8,801 nucleotides of DNA, taken from positions 1 through 8,801 of the forward strand of contig JAFARW010000101.1 in the NCBI GenBank assembly GCA_019245275.1, read 5' to 3'. This DNA is from Vulcanimicrobiota bacterium. GTDB taxonomy: Bacteria > Vulcanimicrobiota > Vulcanimicrobiia > Vulcanimicrobiales > Vulcanimicrobiaceae. Below are positions 1-6,780 of this stretch, piece by piece (within the stretch, counting starts at the first letter, position 1; each line of letters opens with the position of its first letter). Position numbers and translations under genes: made by a program. The notes under the pieces were generated by a model that did no database searches, was not told where the DNA came from, and saw only the letters and a list, made by a program, of their open reading frames with translations.

Positions 1-83
1 GTCAACGTGCCGGCCGATGTCAGCGTCCATGCAATGCCGGCACCGGTCCAGCCGACGTGCTCGATAAAATCGCGTCTTTTCAT
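1..83 (-). CDS. Twin-arginine exported protein, N-terminus only
   Basis: Only the first 27 codons are in the window; the gene continues past the left edge. The peptide starts MKRRDFIEHVGWTGAG and goes on with a short hydrophobic, Ala/Gly/Thr-rich stretch. A basic N-terminus with RR followed by D-F-I and a mild hydrophobic core is the usual look of a Tat signal peptide, so the mature protein is probably exported folded, often with a cofactor or metal. The ATG overlaps the TGA of the cupredoxin gene upstream in an ATGA arrangement, so the two are very likely co-translated. The function cannot be read from this fragment. Tat-exported metallophosphoesterases and multicopper or redox enzymes would all fit, and a metallophosphoesterase is my weak guess. 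Confidence 0.7.
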   Translation of the reverse strand, partial: MKRRDFIEHVGWTGAGIAWTLTSAGTL

Positions 84-406
84 TGGCTGCTCTTTACAAT
101 GATCTTGCCCTTCATGTATGGGTGCAGCGCGCAGAAATATGCGTACGTTCCGGGTTTATCAAACGTGTGAGTCCAGCTTTGCCCGCTGTCGAGCCCCGCG
201 GAATCGAATGATTTGTCGGTCGCCGTGACCGTGTGCGCTTCATCGTCGTCGTTCTGAAAGGTCACGCGCTGACCGGCGCTGATCGTCAGCGTCGCCGGCT
301 GGAACGCAAAATCTTTCACGTGAACGATGCGCGCGCCCGGGGTCGCGGCCAGAAGCGCAAAGCTTGCAACAAGAACAGCAAGGAGGGAGGTCGAGATCTT
401 CTTCAT
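80..406 (-). CDS. Small exported cupredoxin (plastocyanin/amicyanin-like blue copper protein)
   Basis: The 108-residue product is a secreted type 1 copper protein, expected to carry single electrons outside the membrane. Residues 1 to about 22 form a Sec-type signal peptide (KK, then a Leu/Val/Ala-rich core, then a small-residue cleavage area); no lipobox cysteine is present. The mature part is one cupredoxin domain. The copper ligands are visible: His58 in DDEAHTV, then Cys92, His95 and Met98 in YFCALHPYM, a short C-x2-H-x2-M loop as in amicyanin and related proteins. The start at 406 was chosen because the signal peptide begins there; the frame stays open upstream to 541, but that part is the antisense-like tail of queA read in another frame. 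It lies 31 bases after queA and overlaps the next gene by ATGA. The redox partner is unknown. Confidence 0.88.
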   Translation of the reverse strand: MKKISTSLLAVLVASFALLAATPGARIVHVKDFAFQPATLTISAGQRVTFQNDDDEAHTVTATDKSFDSAGLDSGQSWTHTFDKPGTYAYFCALHPYMKGKIIVKSSQ

Positions 407-437
407 GCCCCTAGTACGCCCGGGACGGTCAGTTGGA

Positions 438-1514
438 TCAGTGCTGGAGTAGCATTGCGTCTCCGAATGAAAAGAAGCGGTAACGCCGGCGCACCGCCTC
501 TTTGTACGCCCGCAGGACACGCTCGCGGCCAGCGAAGGCACTGACCAGCACGAGCAACGTCGATCGCGGCAGGTGAAAATTCGTCAACAACGCGTCGACG
601 ACGCGAAACCGAAATCCGGGCTTGATGAAAAGGTCGGTATACCCAGCTCCCGGTCTCGGTATTCGATCTTCTCCTGCGGCGGCTTCCAGCGTACGTGCGA
701 CGGTCGTGCCTACCGCGACGATTCGACGTCCGTTCGCTTTCGCGCCGGCGATTGTTTGAGCTGTCTCGGCTGAGATCTCAAAATTCTCGACGTGCATCTG
801 ATGCGCGTCGATCGATTCGGTTCGCATCGGCCGGAATGTTGCTAAGCCGATCTGCAATGTCACCGTGCAGGTCTGAATACCGCGCTTTTCGAGCGCGGCG
901 AACGTTTCGGCGGTAAAATGAAGCGCCGCGGTCGGAGCCGCAATGCTTCCCGGATTGACCGCGAAGACCGTTTGGTAATCTTGCTGGTTCTGTTCGGAGT
1001 CATTGTGGACGTAAGGCGGAAGTGGCAGCCTGCCTGCAGCGGCAAGAAACTCTTCGAGCGTAACGGCTAAGTCGAGTTCGATTGCGCGCGTGCCGTCGGA
1101 GTGCACGGCCTGAACGAGCGCAGAACCCAAGTGACCAAATTCGATTCGGTCGCCGGCTCGCGCTTTTCGTCCCGGTTTTGCAAGCACGAGCCAGCCCGTC
1201 GCTTTCGGGTCGAACTGTGGTCGCGCGAGGGGACGCAGCAAGAGAAGCTCGACGCTGCCACCGGTCGGTATCCTTCGACCCGGGATGCGCGCCGCGACGA
1301 CACGCGTATCGTTGAGGACGAGAAGATCATCATCGCGCAGGATCTCAGGGAGCTCTCGAAAGGTACGGTGCTCGAGCTCATCGCCGCGGATGACCAGTAG
1401 ACGAGAAGCGTCGCGTGGCCGCGCATGTTCCTGCGCGATCAACTCCGGCGGCAGCTCGTAGTCGTAGGCGGCCGCCAGCCGTTCGTCAGTCGTCGTCGTG
1501 GGCGAGGATGCTAT
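438..1514 (-). CDS. queA: S-adenosylmethionine:tRNA ribosyltransferase-isomerase QueA
   Basis: QueA moves the ribosyl part of S-adenosylmethionine onto 7-aminomethyl-7-deazaguanine in tRNA, giving epoxyqueuosine at the wobble position of GUN-anticodon tRNAs. Family blocks are clear: YELPPELIAQ near residue 18, NDTRVVAARIPGR at 68, PLPPYV at 164, AAPTAALHF at 192, VGTTVARTLE at 268, TNFHLPRSTLLVLVSAFAG at 311 and YRFFSFGDAML at 345. The usual LHVGxGTFxPV block reads LQIGLATFRPM (residues 220-230). The start is uncertain. No ATG, GTG or TTG lies between the deep overlap with spoIID (ATG at 1604 and 1610) and a TTG at 1445 that would cut off conserved sequence. I chose ATA at 1514 because it overlaps the spoIID stop as ATAG and gives 358 residues (E. 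coli QueA has 356); CTG at 1478 (346 residues) is the alternative. The usual neighbour tgt is not downstream. Confidence 0.93.
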   Translation of the reverse strand: MASSPTTTTDERLAAAYDYELPPELIAQEHARPRDASRLLVIRGDELEHRTFRELPEILRDDDLLVLNDTRVVAARIPGRRIPTGGSVELLLLRPLARPQFDPKATGWLVLAKPGRKARAGDRIEFGHLGSALVQAVHSDGTRAIELDLAVTLEEFLAAAGRLPLPPYVHNDSEQNQQDYQTVFAVNPGSIAAPTAALHFTAETFAALEKRGIQTCTVTLQIGLATFRPMRTESIDAHQMHVENFEISAETAQTIAGAKANGRRIVAVGTTVARTLEAAAGEDRIPRPGAGYTDLFIKPGFRFRVVDALLTNFHLPRSTLLVLVSAFAGRERVLRAYKEAVRRRYRFFSFGDAMLLQH

Positions 1515-2518
1515 GAAGCCGCCGTGACTTGAGTTCCAGGGAAGTAGTAGGCGATGATGTCGTGAGGGTTGCGCCCCTGCGCGCCCAGTCCGCGCGCTCC
1601 CCATTGACATAAGCCGACCCCATGTCCGCGGCCGGCGCCATCGACGACGATTGCCGTTTCGCCCTGCGTTGGATCGGCAAGATCCAAGCCACCTTCCCGC
1701 ACGTGAACCGAGCGCAACAGTAAGCTCTTGACGAGCATCGATCCCGCCGCACGCCGAAAGTCCGCACCCGTAACATTTCTTTGCTGCGTGCCGTCCGAAA
1801 AGCGGAGCATCTTAACGCGACCGCTTCGTGTGGTCGCGCCAATTTCAATTGAACGCAGGACGCCGAACCCGTCAAACTGAGGCACCAAGGCATTGGAAAT
1901 TGTGGTCCACGGGATCGTCGAGGTCCAACGGTAGTCCGGAGAAGCCGAGCAGTAATTGCAGGCGACGCCCTCCAGATACGGATGATCGATACCGCCCGTC
2001 CAGGCTTCGGATGCGGCTTCCGTGTGGCCGCCGCAACACGACATGTACGAAACGGAGGCCGGCATTCCATCGTACGTGACGATCTGACGCGCGGTCGTAT
2101 CGACGGCCTCGCTCGTCTCACGGTGTTCCGCGCCGAGACCGCCATATGCCTGATCGCGCTGCGACGCTACCAGATCGTACGGGCGACCCTCGTTGATGCG
2201 CGCCAGCGCAAACGTTCTTGCGAGAATCGCCTGCGCTTGCAGCGTCGGCACCGGCCAAGTGCGCGGCGACTCCATCGGAACGACACCGTACAGGTATTGC
2301 TCGAGCGTAACGATGTTGATCACTTGGCCATCGGGCAAAACGGAGAAGCGCCCGCGGAACGTGCGTGCTCCAAACGAGAACGAGTCTGCGTCGATCGGCA
2401 ATGCGCTCCCGCGTCCCAACAAGACGCGCACGGTCGGCACGTCGAGTGCGAACGCAACTCGGCCGAGTGCCAGGCAGAACGCCGCACCGGAAGCAAGGCA
2501 AAATGTGCGCCGCTTCAT
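1511..2518 (-). CDS. SpoIID/LytB domain protein, exported peptidoglycan lytic enzyme
   Basis: SpoIID proteins cleave glycan strands that have lost their stem peptides; in Bacillus this drives engulfment, while in non-sporulating bacteria the role is general wall remodelling. The 335-residue product begins MKRRTFCLASGAAFCLALG, a signal peptide with a twin-arginine look, ending around residue 24. The domain follows: LEQYLYGVVPMESP (residues 72-84), whose Glu83 matches the family's catalytic glutamate, then LQAQAILARTFAL (93-105), YMSCCGGHTEAASEAW (158-173) and GRGHGVGLCQWGARGLGAQG (297-316), all typical SpoIID blocks. Cys161/162, His165 and a Cys188-x2-Cys191 pair could hold a zinc ion, as reported for clostridial SpoIID; that is inference. 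Start ATG shares one base with the ruvB stop (TAATG) and has an AGGAG site 11 bases upstream. Neighbours ruvB and queA fit a gene order I recall from Clostridia. Confidence 0.9.
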   Translation of the reverse strand: MKRRTFCLASGAAFCLALGRVAFALDVPTVRVLLGRGSALPIDADSFSFGARTFRGRFSVLPDGQVINIVTLEQYLYGVVPMESPRTWPVPTLQAQAILARTFALARINEGRPYDLVASQRDQAYGGLGAEHRETSEAVDTTARQIVTYDGMPASVSYMSCCGGHTEAASEAWTGGIDHPYLEGVACNYCSASPDYRWTSTIPWTTISNALVPQFDGFGVLRSIEIGATTRSGRVKMLRFSDGTQQRNVTGADFRRAAGSMLVKSLLLRSVHVREGGLDLADPTQGETAIVVDGAGRGHGVGLCQWGARGLGAQGRNPHDIIAYYFPGTQVTAAS

Positions 2519-3585
2519 TAAATTAGGCGCTCCTGGCGCGCGTCGCCCCGTCGTACAATCCCAAAATGCTCGTAGGCGGCAGGGGTAGCTTTTCGTCCGC
2601 TGGCCGTTCGCACGACGAGCCCTTCTTTGAGCAAAAACGGCTCGACGACGTCTTCGAGAGTTTCTGCATCTTCGGTCAGAGTGGCGGCAATCGCCGACAT
2701 GCCCACCGGACCGCCCCCGTAGTGGTCGATGATCGTGCGCACAAAAGCGCGATCGAGTTTGTCGAGGCCCCGCTTGTCGACGCCTTCGCGCTGCAACGCT
2801 TCGTCAGCGACTTCTTTTGTGATCCGCCCGTCGGCGCGCACTTGCGCGTAATCCCGGACTCGCCGCAGCAGACGATTGGCAACGCGCGGCGTGCCGCGGC
2901 TCCGCGACGCGATCGTTATCGCGGCGTCGTCATCGATCGGCACTGAAAGAACAGTAGCGGATCGCTTCACGATCCGTGCGAGTTCGTCTGGCGAGTAATA
3001 GTCAAGGTGATGCGTTATGCCGAATCGCTCGCGTAACGGCGCTGAAAGCATGCCGGCACGCGTCGTGGCGCCGACAAGCGTGAACTGCTTGAGCGGTAAC
3101 TTCAACGTCTTCGCATACGCGCCGCGATCGACGATGAAGTCGATTTTGAATTCCTCCATAGCCGGATAAAGAAACTCTTCAACGACGCGCCCGAGCCGAT
3201 GGATCTCATCGACGAAGAAAATGTCTCCCGCTTCGAGCGCCGTCAAGATTCCCACGAGATCTTTCGGTTTTTCGAGCGTCGGGCCGGAAGTCGGCCGCAG
3301 CGCCGAGCCGAGCTCCTTTGCGATCAGCGACGCTAGCGTCGTCTTCCCGAGACCTGGCGGTCCGTAGAAGAGGATGTGCTCGAGCGGCTGATTCCGTTGT
3401 CGAGCAGCGTCGATTGCAATCTTCAGGTTCTCGACGACATTCGTTTGGCCGACGTATTCCTCAAACGTCCTTGGGCGAAGTGAAGCCACATAGACTTCGT
3501 CTTCGAGTGACGTCACGGGGTCGACGATGCGCTTGCCGTCCGCATCTTCAGGTCGCAGAGTCTTCTTGCGCGCTTGGTCGGTCAT
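2518..3585 (-). CDS. ruvB: Holliday junction branch migration ATPase RuvB
   Basis: RuvB is the hexameric AAA+ motor that, with RuvA, pumps DNA through a Holliday junction during recombination and fork repair. The 355-residue length is normal. Visible motifs are LRPRTFEEYVGQ (36-47), Walker A GPPGLGKTT (75-83), Walker B FFVDEIHRLG (123-132), sensor 1 GATTRAG (172-178) and SAPLRERFG (181-189), which holds the arginine finger. The C-terminal winged-helix part contains DHYGGGPVG and ends normally. The ATG overlaps the ruvA stop as ATGA, which points to translational coupling of the two partners. All key residues look intact. No LexA-like site is recognisable, and there is no room for a separate promoter between ruvA and ruvB. 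Confidence 0.98.
   Translation of the reverse strand: MTDQARKKTLRPEDADGKRIVDPVTSLEDEVYVASLRPRTFEEYVGQTNVVENLKIAIDAARQRNQPLEHILFYGPPGLGKTTLASLIAKELGSALRPTSGPTLEKPKDLVGILTALEAGDIFFVDEIHRLGRVVEEFLYPAMEEFKIDFIVDRGAYAKTLKLPLKQFTLVGATTRAGMLSAPLRERFGITHHLDYYSPDELARIVKRSATVLSVPIDDDAAITIASRSRGTPRVANRLLRRVRDYAQVRADGRITKEVADEALQREGVDKRGLDKLDRAFVRTIIDHYGGGPVGMSAIAATLTEDAETLEDVVEPFLLKEGLVVRTASGRKATPAAYEHFGIVRRGDARQERLI
2530..2534 (-). promoter_or_regulatory. Ribosome binding site AGGAG for the SpoIID-family gene
   Basis: AGGAG lies within the end of ruvB, eleven bases before the ATG at 2518-2516. The spacing is slightly long but usable, and it supports the TAATG overlap start. Confidence 0.6.
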
Positions 3586-4196
3586 GCCGTCTTCTGCCGA
3601 TAGATTTCGGCGAGCAACGTTTCCGCGTCACGGATGTTCGGCGCGGCTTCAAGCGTCGAACGGATCATTGCCTCCGCTTCCTGACGCTTGTATTCAAGCT
3701 GCAGCAGCACCGCCAGTGCTTCGTCCGCGAAATCCGGGATCGGAGGATGGGCGGGCGCCTCCGCTTCCTGGATCAGCAAAAAACGTGCGACCTTCCCCTG
3801 CAGCTTCGCAACGATGTCGCGCGCCTTTTGTTGGCCGATGCCGGGAAGTGTTTGGAGAAAGCCATGATCGCCGCGTTCGATTGCTTCGGCGATTCTCGCC
3901 ATCGGTGCGGAGAATGCGCGCGCGGCGGACTTCGGCCCGATGCTGGCGACGCTGATCAACGCTTCGAAAAACTCACGTTCGATCGGATTGGTAAAGCCGT
4001 AGAACGAGAAGCGTCCCGCGTTGCCCTCGAGATTCAACACTGAGTGAATTTCGAGTGCGACGTCTTCTCCATTAACGCCGGCAACTTTTTCCGCGATGCA
4101 TGGGGGAAGCACGACCTCATATGCCAGGCCGCCGCTTTCAAGCACGAGTTTATCTTCGCCGCGCTCGACGACCTTGCCGCGAATTCGTGAGAAGAT
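3582..4196 (-). CDS. ruvA: Holliday junction DNA-binding protein RuvA, probable ATC start
   Basis: RuvA binds the four-way junction as a tetramer and loads RuvB. Starting at 4196 the product has 204 residues, against 203 in E. coli. The N-terminal OB-fold begins at once with FSRIRGKVVERG and continues through LVLESGGLAYEVVLP. Two helix-hairpin-helix motifs follow: SVASIGPKSAARAF (82-95) and LPGIGQQKARDIVAKL (117-132). The C-terminal RuvB-contacting domain covers roughly residues 154-204. The start is odd. The family's first codon falls on ATC, sharing one base with the ruvC stop (TAATC), and a GGAGA sits nine bases upstream. No ATG, GTG or TTG exists near it; the next inside the gene is a GTG at LVLESGG, about 18 codons in, which would remove part of the OB-fold. 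An upstream ATG at 4430 would add 78 residues overlapping ruvC and is not credible. Confidence 0.95.
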   Translation of the reverse strand: MFSRIRGKVVERGEDKLVLESGGLAYEVVLPPCIAEKVAGVNGEDVALEIHSVLNLEGNAGRFSFYGFTNPIEREFFEALISVASIGPKSAARAFSAPMARIAEAIERGDHGFLQTLPGIGQQKARDIVAKLQGKVARFLLIQEAEAPAHPPIPDFADEALAVLLQLEYKRQEAEAMIRSTLEAAPNIRDAETLLAEIYRQKTA

Positions 4197-4702
4197 TAGC
4201 GCGCGTCTCCGTTTAGCGAAGTGCGGCCCACACGATTTGCAAAGGCGATTGCGAGCGCGAGCGCATCCGAGACATCGGGTGGTTGCGGCACCGATTTCAA
4301 CCCCAGAAGTTGAATGACCATCGAGCGCACCTGTTCTTTGCGCGCCGCCCCTGAGCCCGTCAATGCGCGCTTGACGGCAGAGTGCGCGAGAGCATGTACG
4401 CGGATGTGTTGCTGCGCTGCCGCAAGACACAGCACGCCGCGTGCATGGCCCATCATCACGGCGGTCAGCGGATTGCGATACGCGCTGAACAGTTCTTCGA
4501 TCACGACCGCTTCCGGCCGAGTGGCGGCGACGACTTCGCAGATTCCGTGGTGCAGCGCCGAAAGTCGCTCTTCCAAGCTCGCAGACGCGTCGGGTGCAAC
4601 GATACCGGCTTCCAATAACGAAACCGCGCCGTCATCGCATTCGATCGCGCCGTAGCCCGTTACGCGCAGTCCCGGATCGATTCCGAGAACGCGCAAGCTC
4701 AT
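4196..4702 (-). CDS. ruvC: Holliday junction resolvase RuvC
   Basis: RuvC is the dimeric endonuclease that nicks Holliday junctions symmetrically after RuvAB branch migration. The 168-residue product is of family length and starts MSLRVLGIDPGLRVTGYG. The four acidic metal ligands are present: Asp9 in GIDPG, Glu69 in VIEELF, and Asp143 and Asp146 in PPDVSDALALA. The conserved stretch MMGHARGV (83-90) and SAVKRALTGSGAARKEQV (108-125) also match. Its ATG overlaps the pknB stop as ATGA, and its TAA shares a base with the ruvA start, so ruvC, ruvA and ruvB form one compact resolvasome block. yebC, which often precedes ruvC, is absent here; a wall-sensing kinase takes its place. Confidence 0.97.
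   Translation of the reverse strand: MSLRVLGIDPGLRVTGYGAIECDDGAVSLLEAGIVAPDASASLEERLSALHHGICEVVAATRPEAVVIEELFSAYRNPLTAVMMGHARGVLCLAAAQQHIRVHALAHSAVKRALTGSGAARKEQVRSMVIQLLGLKSVPQPPDVSDALALAIAFANRVGRTSLNGDAR
4206..4210 (-). promoter_or_regulatory. Ribosome binding site GGAGA supporting the ATC start of ruvA
   Basis: On the minus strand GGAGA lies inside the last codons of ruvC, nine bases before the ATC at 4196-4194. This spacing is normal for bacterial initiation. It supports initiation at the near-cognate codon, because the only alternatives are a GTG deep inside the OB-fold or starts far inside ruvC. Confidence 0.6.
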
Positions 4703-6780
4703 AACTTCGGCGGCGCATTGTTGACGAATAGCGTAATCGCGGAGCCGGGCGAACGTTTCGTGCCGGCGACTGGGTCGGTCCGTACGACGCGCCCATCTGC
4801 GCCGTCCGGAACGAAGATCGTGTTGCCGGCTCGGTAGCCGGCGGCTTCGAGCGTATCCTTCGCATCGGCGGGCGACATGCCGTCGGTATCGGGAACCTCT
4901 CCGCTGATCGAAAGCAAAATCGTCACCGCTGAACCGTGCGGCAAGGGCGTGCCCGGATCAGGCGATTGCTGAATGATCGTTCCATTCACGCTCGTATCGG
5001 TTCCGACGCTGTATTGCACGACAGGCTTGAAACCAGCAGTCTGCAGATCTGAGACTGCATCTTTATAACTGAGCGTGCTGACGCTCGGCACATTTGCGCT
5101 TGCCGGACCGAGACTTACCGCAACGTTAACGACGGTGCCGGGGTCGACGCGCGTCTGCGGCGCGATGTCTTGCTGCGTAATCTTTCCGGCTGGGATCGTA
5201 TCGCTGGGCATTCGCTCCATAATCTTGATCTTCAGTTTCAAGCGCTCGAGCAATTTGCTGGCTGTAGTTACGTCTTGCAGAACCAGGTTCGGCATCGCGA
5301 CCGCGGGCGGCCCTTGCGAGACAGTCAGCGTGACCGTCGAGCCTTCGCGAATGTTCTTGCCCGGTAGCGGATCTTGACTTATTACGCTTTCCTTAGGCGC
5401 CGAGTCGAAGACCAAACGTTGCACGGCTTTGAATTTGTCTTCCTCTAAGATGCGCGTTGCGTCGGTCGCCGTGAGCCCCCGTGCGTCGCGAAGTCCAACG
5501 GACGGTAACCCGCTGCTGACGAGCAACTCGATCGTTGAATCCTTCGCGATGCTGCTGCCCGGATTCGGACGCTGCGAGATTACACGACTTGGCGGCACCG
5601 TTTCGCTCGGCTGCAGCGTGATATGAGCCGCAAGGCCGGCGTTGACGATTCGTTGCTGCGCCTGCGCATCGCTGAGGCCGACATAGTTTGCGACGTGCAC
5701 CGGCGGCGCGATGATCTTGGCGATCTCACCGCGACCGAAGAAAAAGTAGCCGGCAACGGTCGCGAGCGCTAAAACAACAACGAGAGCCAGCAGTCCCGTT
5801 GCGCGCGAACGATCGCTGCGCGCTTCCGCATCGCTGAAACTCGTGTAGGGCAACGGACGATCCGGGAAACGCGACGGCCGCGACGGAAGGTCGCGACCGA
5901 AAGCACCGTGCATGATGGTTGGCGCGTCATCGAGCATCGGATACGCCGCAAAAGCCGGCCGTTCTCGGGCTTCGCGCAACGCCGTTGCAACGTCGCTGGC
6001 CGAACTGAACCGATTTTCGGGGCGCTTCTGCAGCAACTTATTGACGATCGCCGCGAGCGCAGGGCTGATCCCGGGCGCGTCCGCGTTGAGCGTCGGGATC
6101 GGATCGCTGATGTGTTTTAGCGCAACGGTAACCGGTGACTCGCCGCTATACGGGAGCTTGCCCGTCAGCATCTGGTAGAGGACGATGCCTAAGCTGTAGA
6201 GGTCCGAAGTCTCGTGCAGCTCGTGGCCCTGCGCTTGCTCCGGCGAGAGATAGTAGACGCTTCCCATGACCATCCCTGGGCGCGTCATCGCCATCGTCTG
6301 TTGCGAGACAGCACGTGCAATGCCGAAGTCGGAGAGCTTTACTACATCGTCCTGCGTGACAAGAATATTGGCCGGCTTGATATCGCGATGCAGCAAGCCC
6401 TGCCGGTGCGCATACGCGAGACCATTGCAGATTTGCGTCGCATAATCAATCGCCACCGGTTCCGGAATCTTGCCGTCCGACGCGATCAAGTCAGCAAGCG
6501 ATGGGCCGTCAACAAGCTCCATCACGATATAGTACGTGTCGCCTTCCCGGCCAACGTCAAACGTATTGACGATATTCGGATGCTGCAATCGCGCGGCGGA
6601 TTCGGCCTCTTGGTAAAAACGTCGCACGAACTCATGATCGCCGGCGTACTGTGAACGCAAGACCTTAATCGCGACGCGCCGGCGCAGCAAAGTATCCGTT
6701 CCGCAATAGACCGTTGCCATGCCGCCTTCGCCAAGCTTCGCGTCAAGGCGATAGCGGTTGTTGAACATCTGCTCGATCAT
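4699..6780 (-). CDS. pknB: Membrane Ser/Thr protein kinase with C-terminal PASTA repeats (PknB/PrkC/Stk type)
   Basis: This is a Hanks-type kinase that phosphorylates cell-wall and division proteins in response to extracellular muropeptides. The 693 residues divide into a cytoplasmic kinase domain (about 10-270), a linker of about 55 residues, one membrane helix (about 328-348, LLALVVVLALATVAGYFFF), and five outside PASTA domains (about 362-690). Kinase motifs are complete: glycine loop GEGGMATVY (18-26), Lys39 in VAIKVL, HRDIKPAN (131-138), DFG (151-153) and YLSPEQ (177-182). Thr162 and Thr166 in the activation loop are likely autophosphorylation sites, by analogy with PknB. The start at 6780 overlaps the pbpA stop as ATGA; Met5 (6768) is the alternative. 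Coupling to a class B penicillin-binding protein fits its expected role in wall growth. Confidence 0.97.
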   Translation of the reverse strand: MIEQMFNNRYRLDAKLGEGGMATVYCGTDTLLRRRVAIKVLRSQYAGDHEFVRRFYQEAESAARLQHPNIVNTFDVGREGDTYYIVMELVDGPSLADLIASDGKIPEPVAIDYATQICNGLAYAHRQGLLHRDIKPANILVTQDDVVKLSDFGIARAVSQQTMAMTRPGMVMGSVYYLSPEQAQGHELHETSDLYSLGIVLYQMLTGKLPYSGESPVTVALKHISDPIPTLNADAPGISPALAAIVNKLLQKRPENRFSSASDVATALREARERPAFAAYPMLDDAPTIMHGAFGRDLPSRPSRFPDRPLPYTSFSDAEARSDRSRATGLLALVVVLALATVAGYFFFGRGEIAKIIAPPVHVANYVGLSDAQAQQRIVNAGLAAHITLQPSETVPPSRVISQRPNPGSSIAKDSTIELLVSSGLPSVGLRDARGLTATDATRILEEDKFKAVQRLVFDSAPKESVISQDPLPGKNIREGSTVTLTVSQGPPAVAMPNLVLQDVTTASKLLERLKLKIKIMERMPSDTIPAGKITQQDIAPQTRVDPGTVVNVAVSLGPASANVPSVSTLSYKDAVSDLQTAGFKPVVQYSVGTDTSVNGTIIQQSPDPGTPLPHGSAVTILLSISGEVPDTDGMSPADAKDTLEAAGYRAGNTIFVPDGADGRVVRTDPVAGTKRSPGSAITLFVNNAPPKL
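4720..5697 (-). repeat. Five tandem PASTA domains encoded within pknB
   Basis: Five diverged copies of about 62-67 codons each fall at kinase residues about 362-423, 425-489, 492-558, 562-627 and 628-687. Copies share a Val/Pro-rich opening, a D/A-rich helix (for example LSDAQAQQRIVNAGL and MSPADAKDTLEAAGY), a turn with xPxPGxxxxxGS or a close variant, and a closing strand of alternating hydrophobics. The fifth is the most diverged and shortest at its opening. In characterised kinases PASTA domains bind wall fragments or lipid II; the copy number here is my reading of the protein. Confidence 0.8.

Noticed and set aside
407..437. Possible promoter or terminator in the queA-cupredoxin gap
   Set aside because: The 31 bases contain a CCCGGG palindrome but no stable hairpin followed by a T-run and no convincing -10/-35 pair.
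407..541. Extended N-terminus of the cupredoxin from an ATG at 541
   Set aside because: It would place 45 unrelated residues before a good signal peptide and overlap the queA end; the ATG at 406 begins the signal peptide directly.
1486..2145. Second minus-strand open frame (219 codons) overlapping the SpoIID gene and queA start
   Set aside because: It is a different frame of the same region, Arg/Ser-rich and without motifs; the SpoIID frame explains the sequence.
1982..2521. Plus-strand open frame (179 codons) opposite the SpoIID gene
   Set aside because: Composition is typical of a shadow frame and the minus-strand gene has clear family motifs throughout.
3318..4043. Long plus-strand open frame (241 codons) opposite ruvB and ruvA
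   Set aside because: It lies antisense to two well-conserved genes, has an Arg/Ser/Cys-rich composition with no recognisable motif, and is the expected by-product of GC-rich codon use.
4196..4430. Extended N-terminus of RuvA from an ATG at 4430
   Set aside because: The extra 78 residues are the ruvC coding sequence read in another frame, are rich in Arg and Cys, and have no place in the RuvA family.
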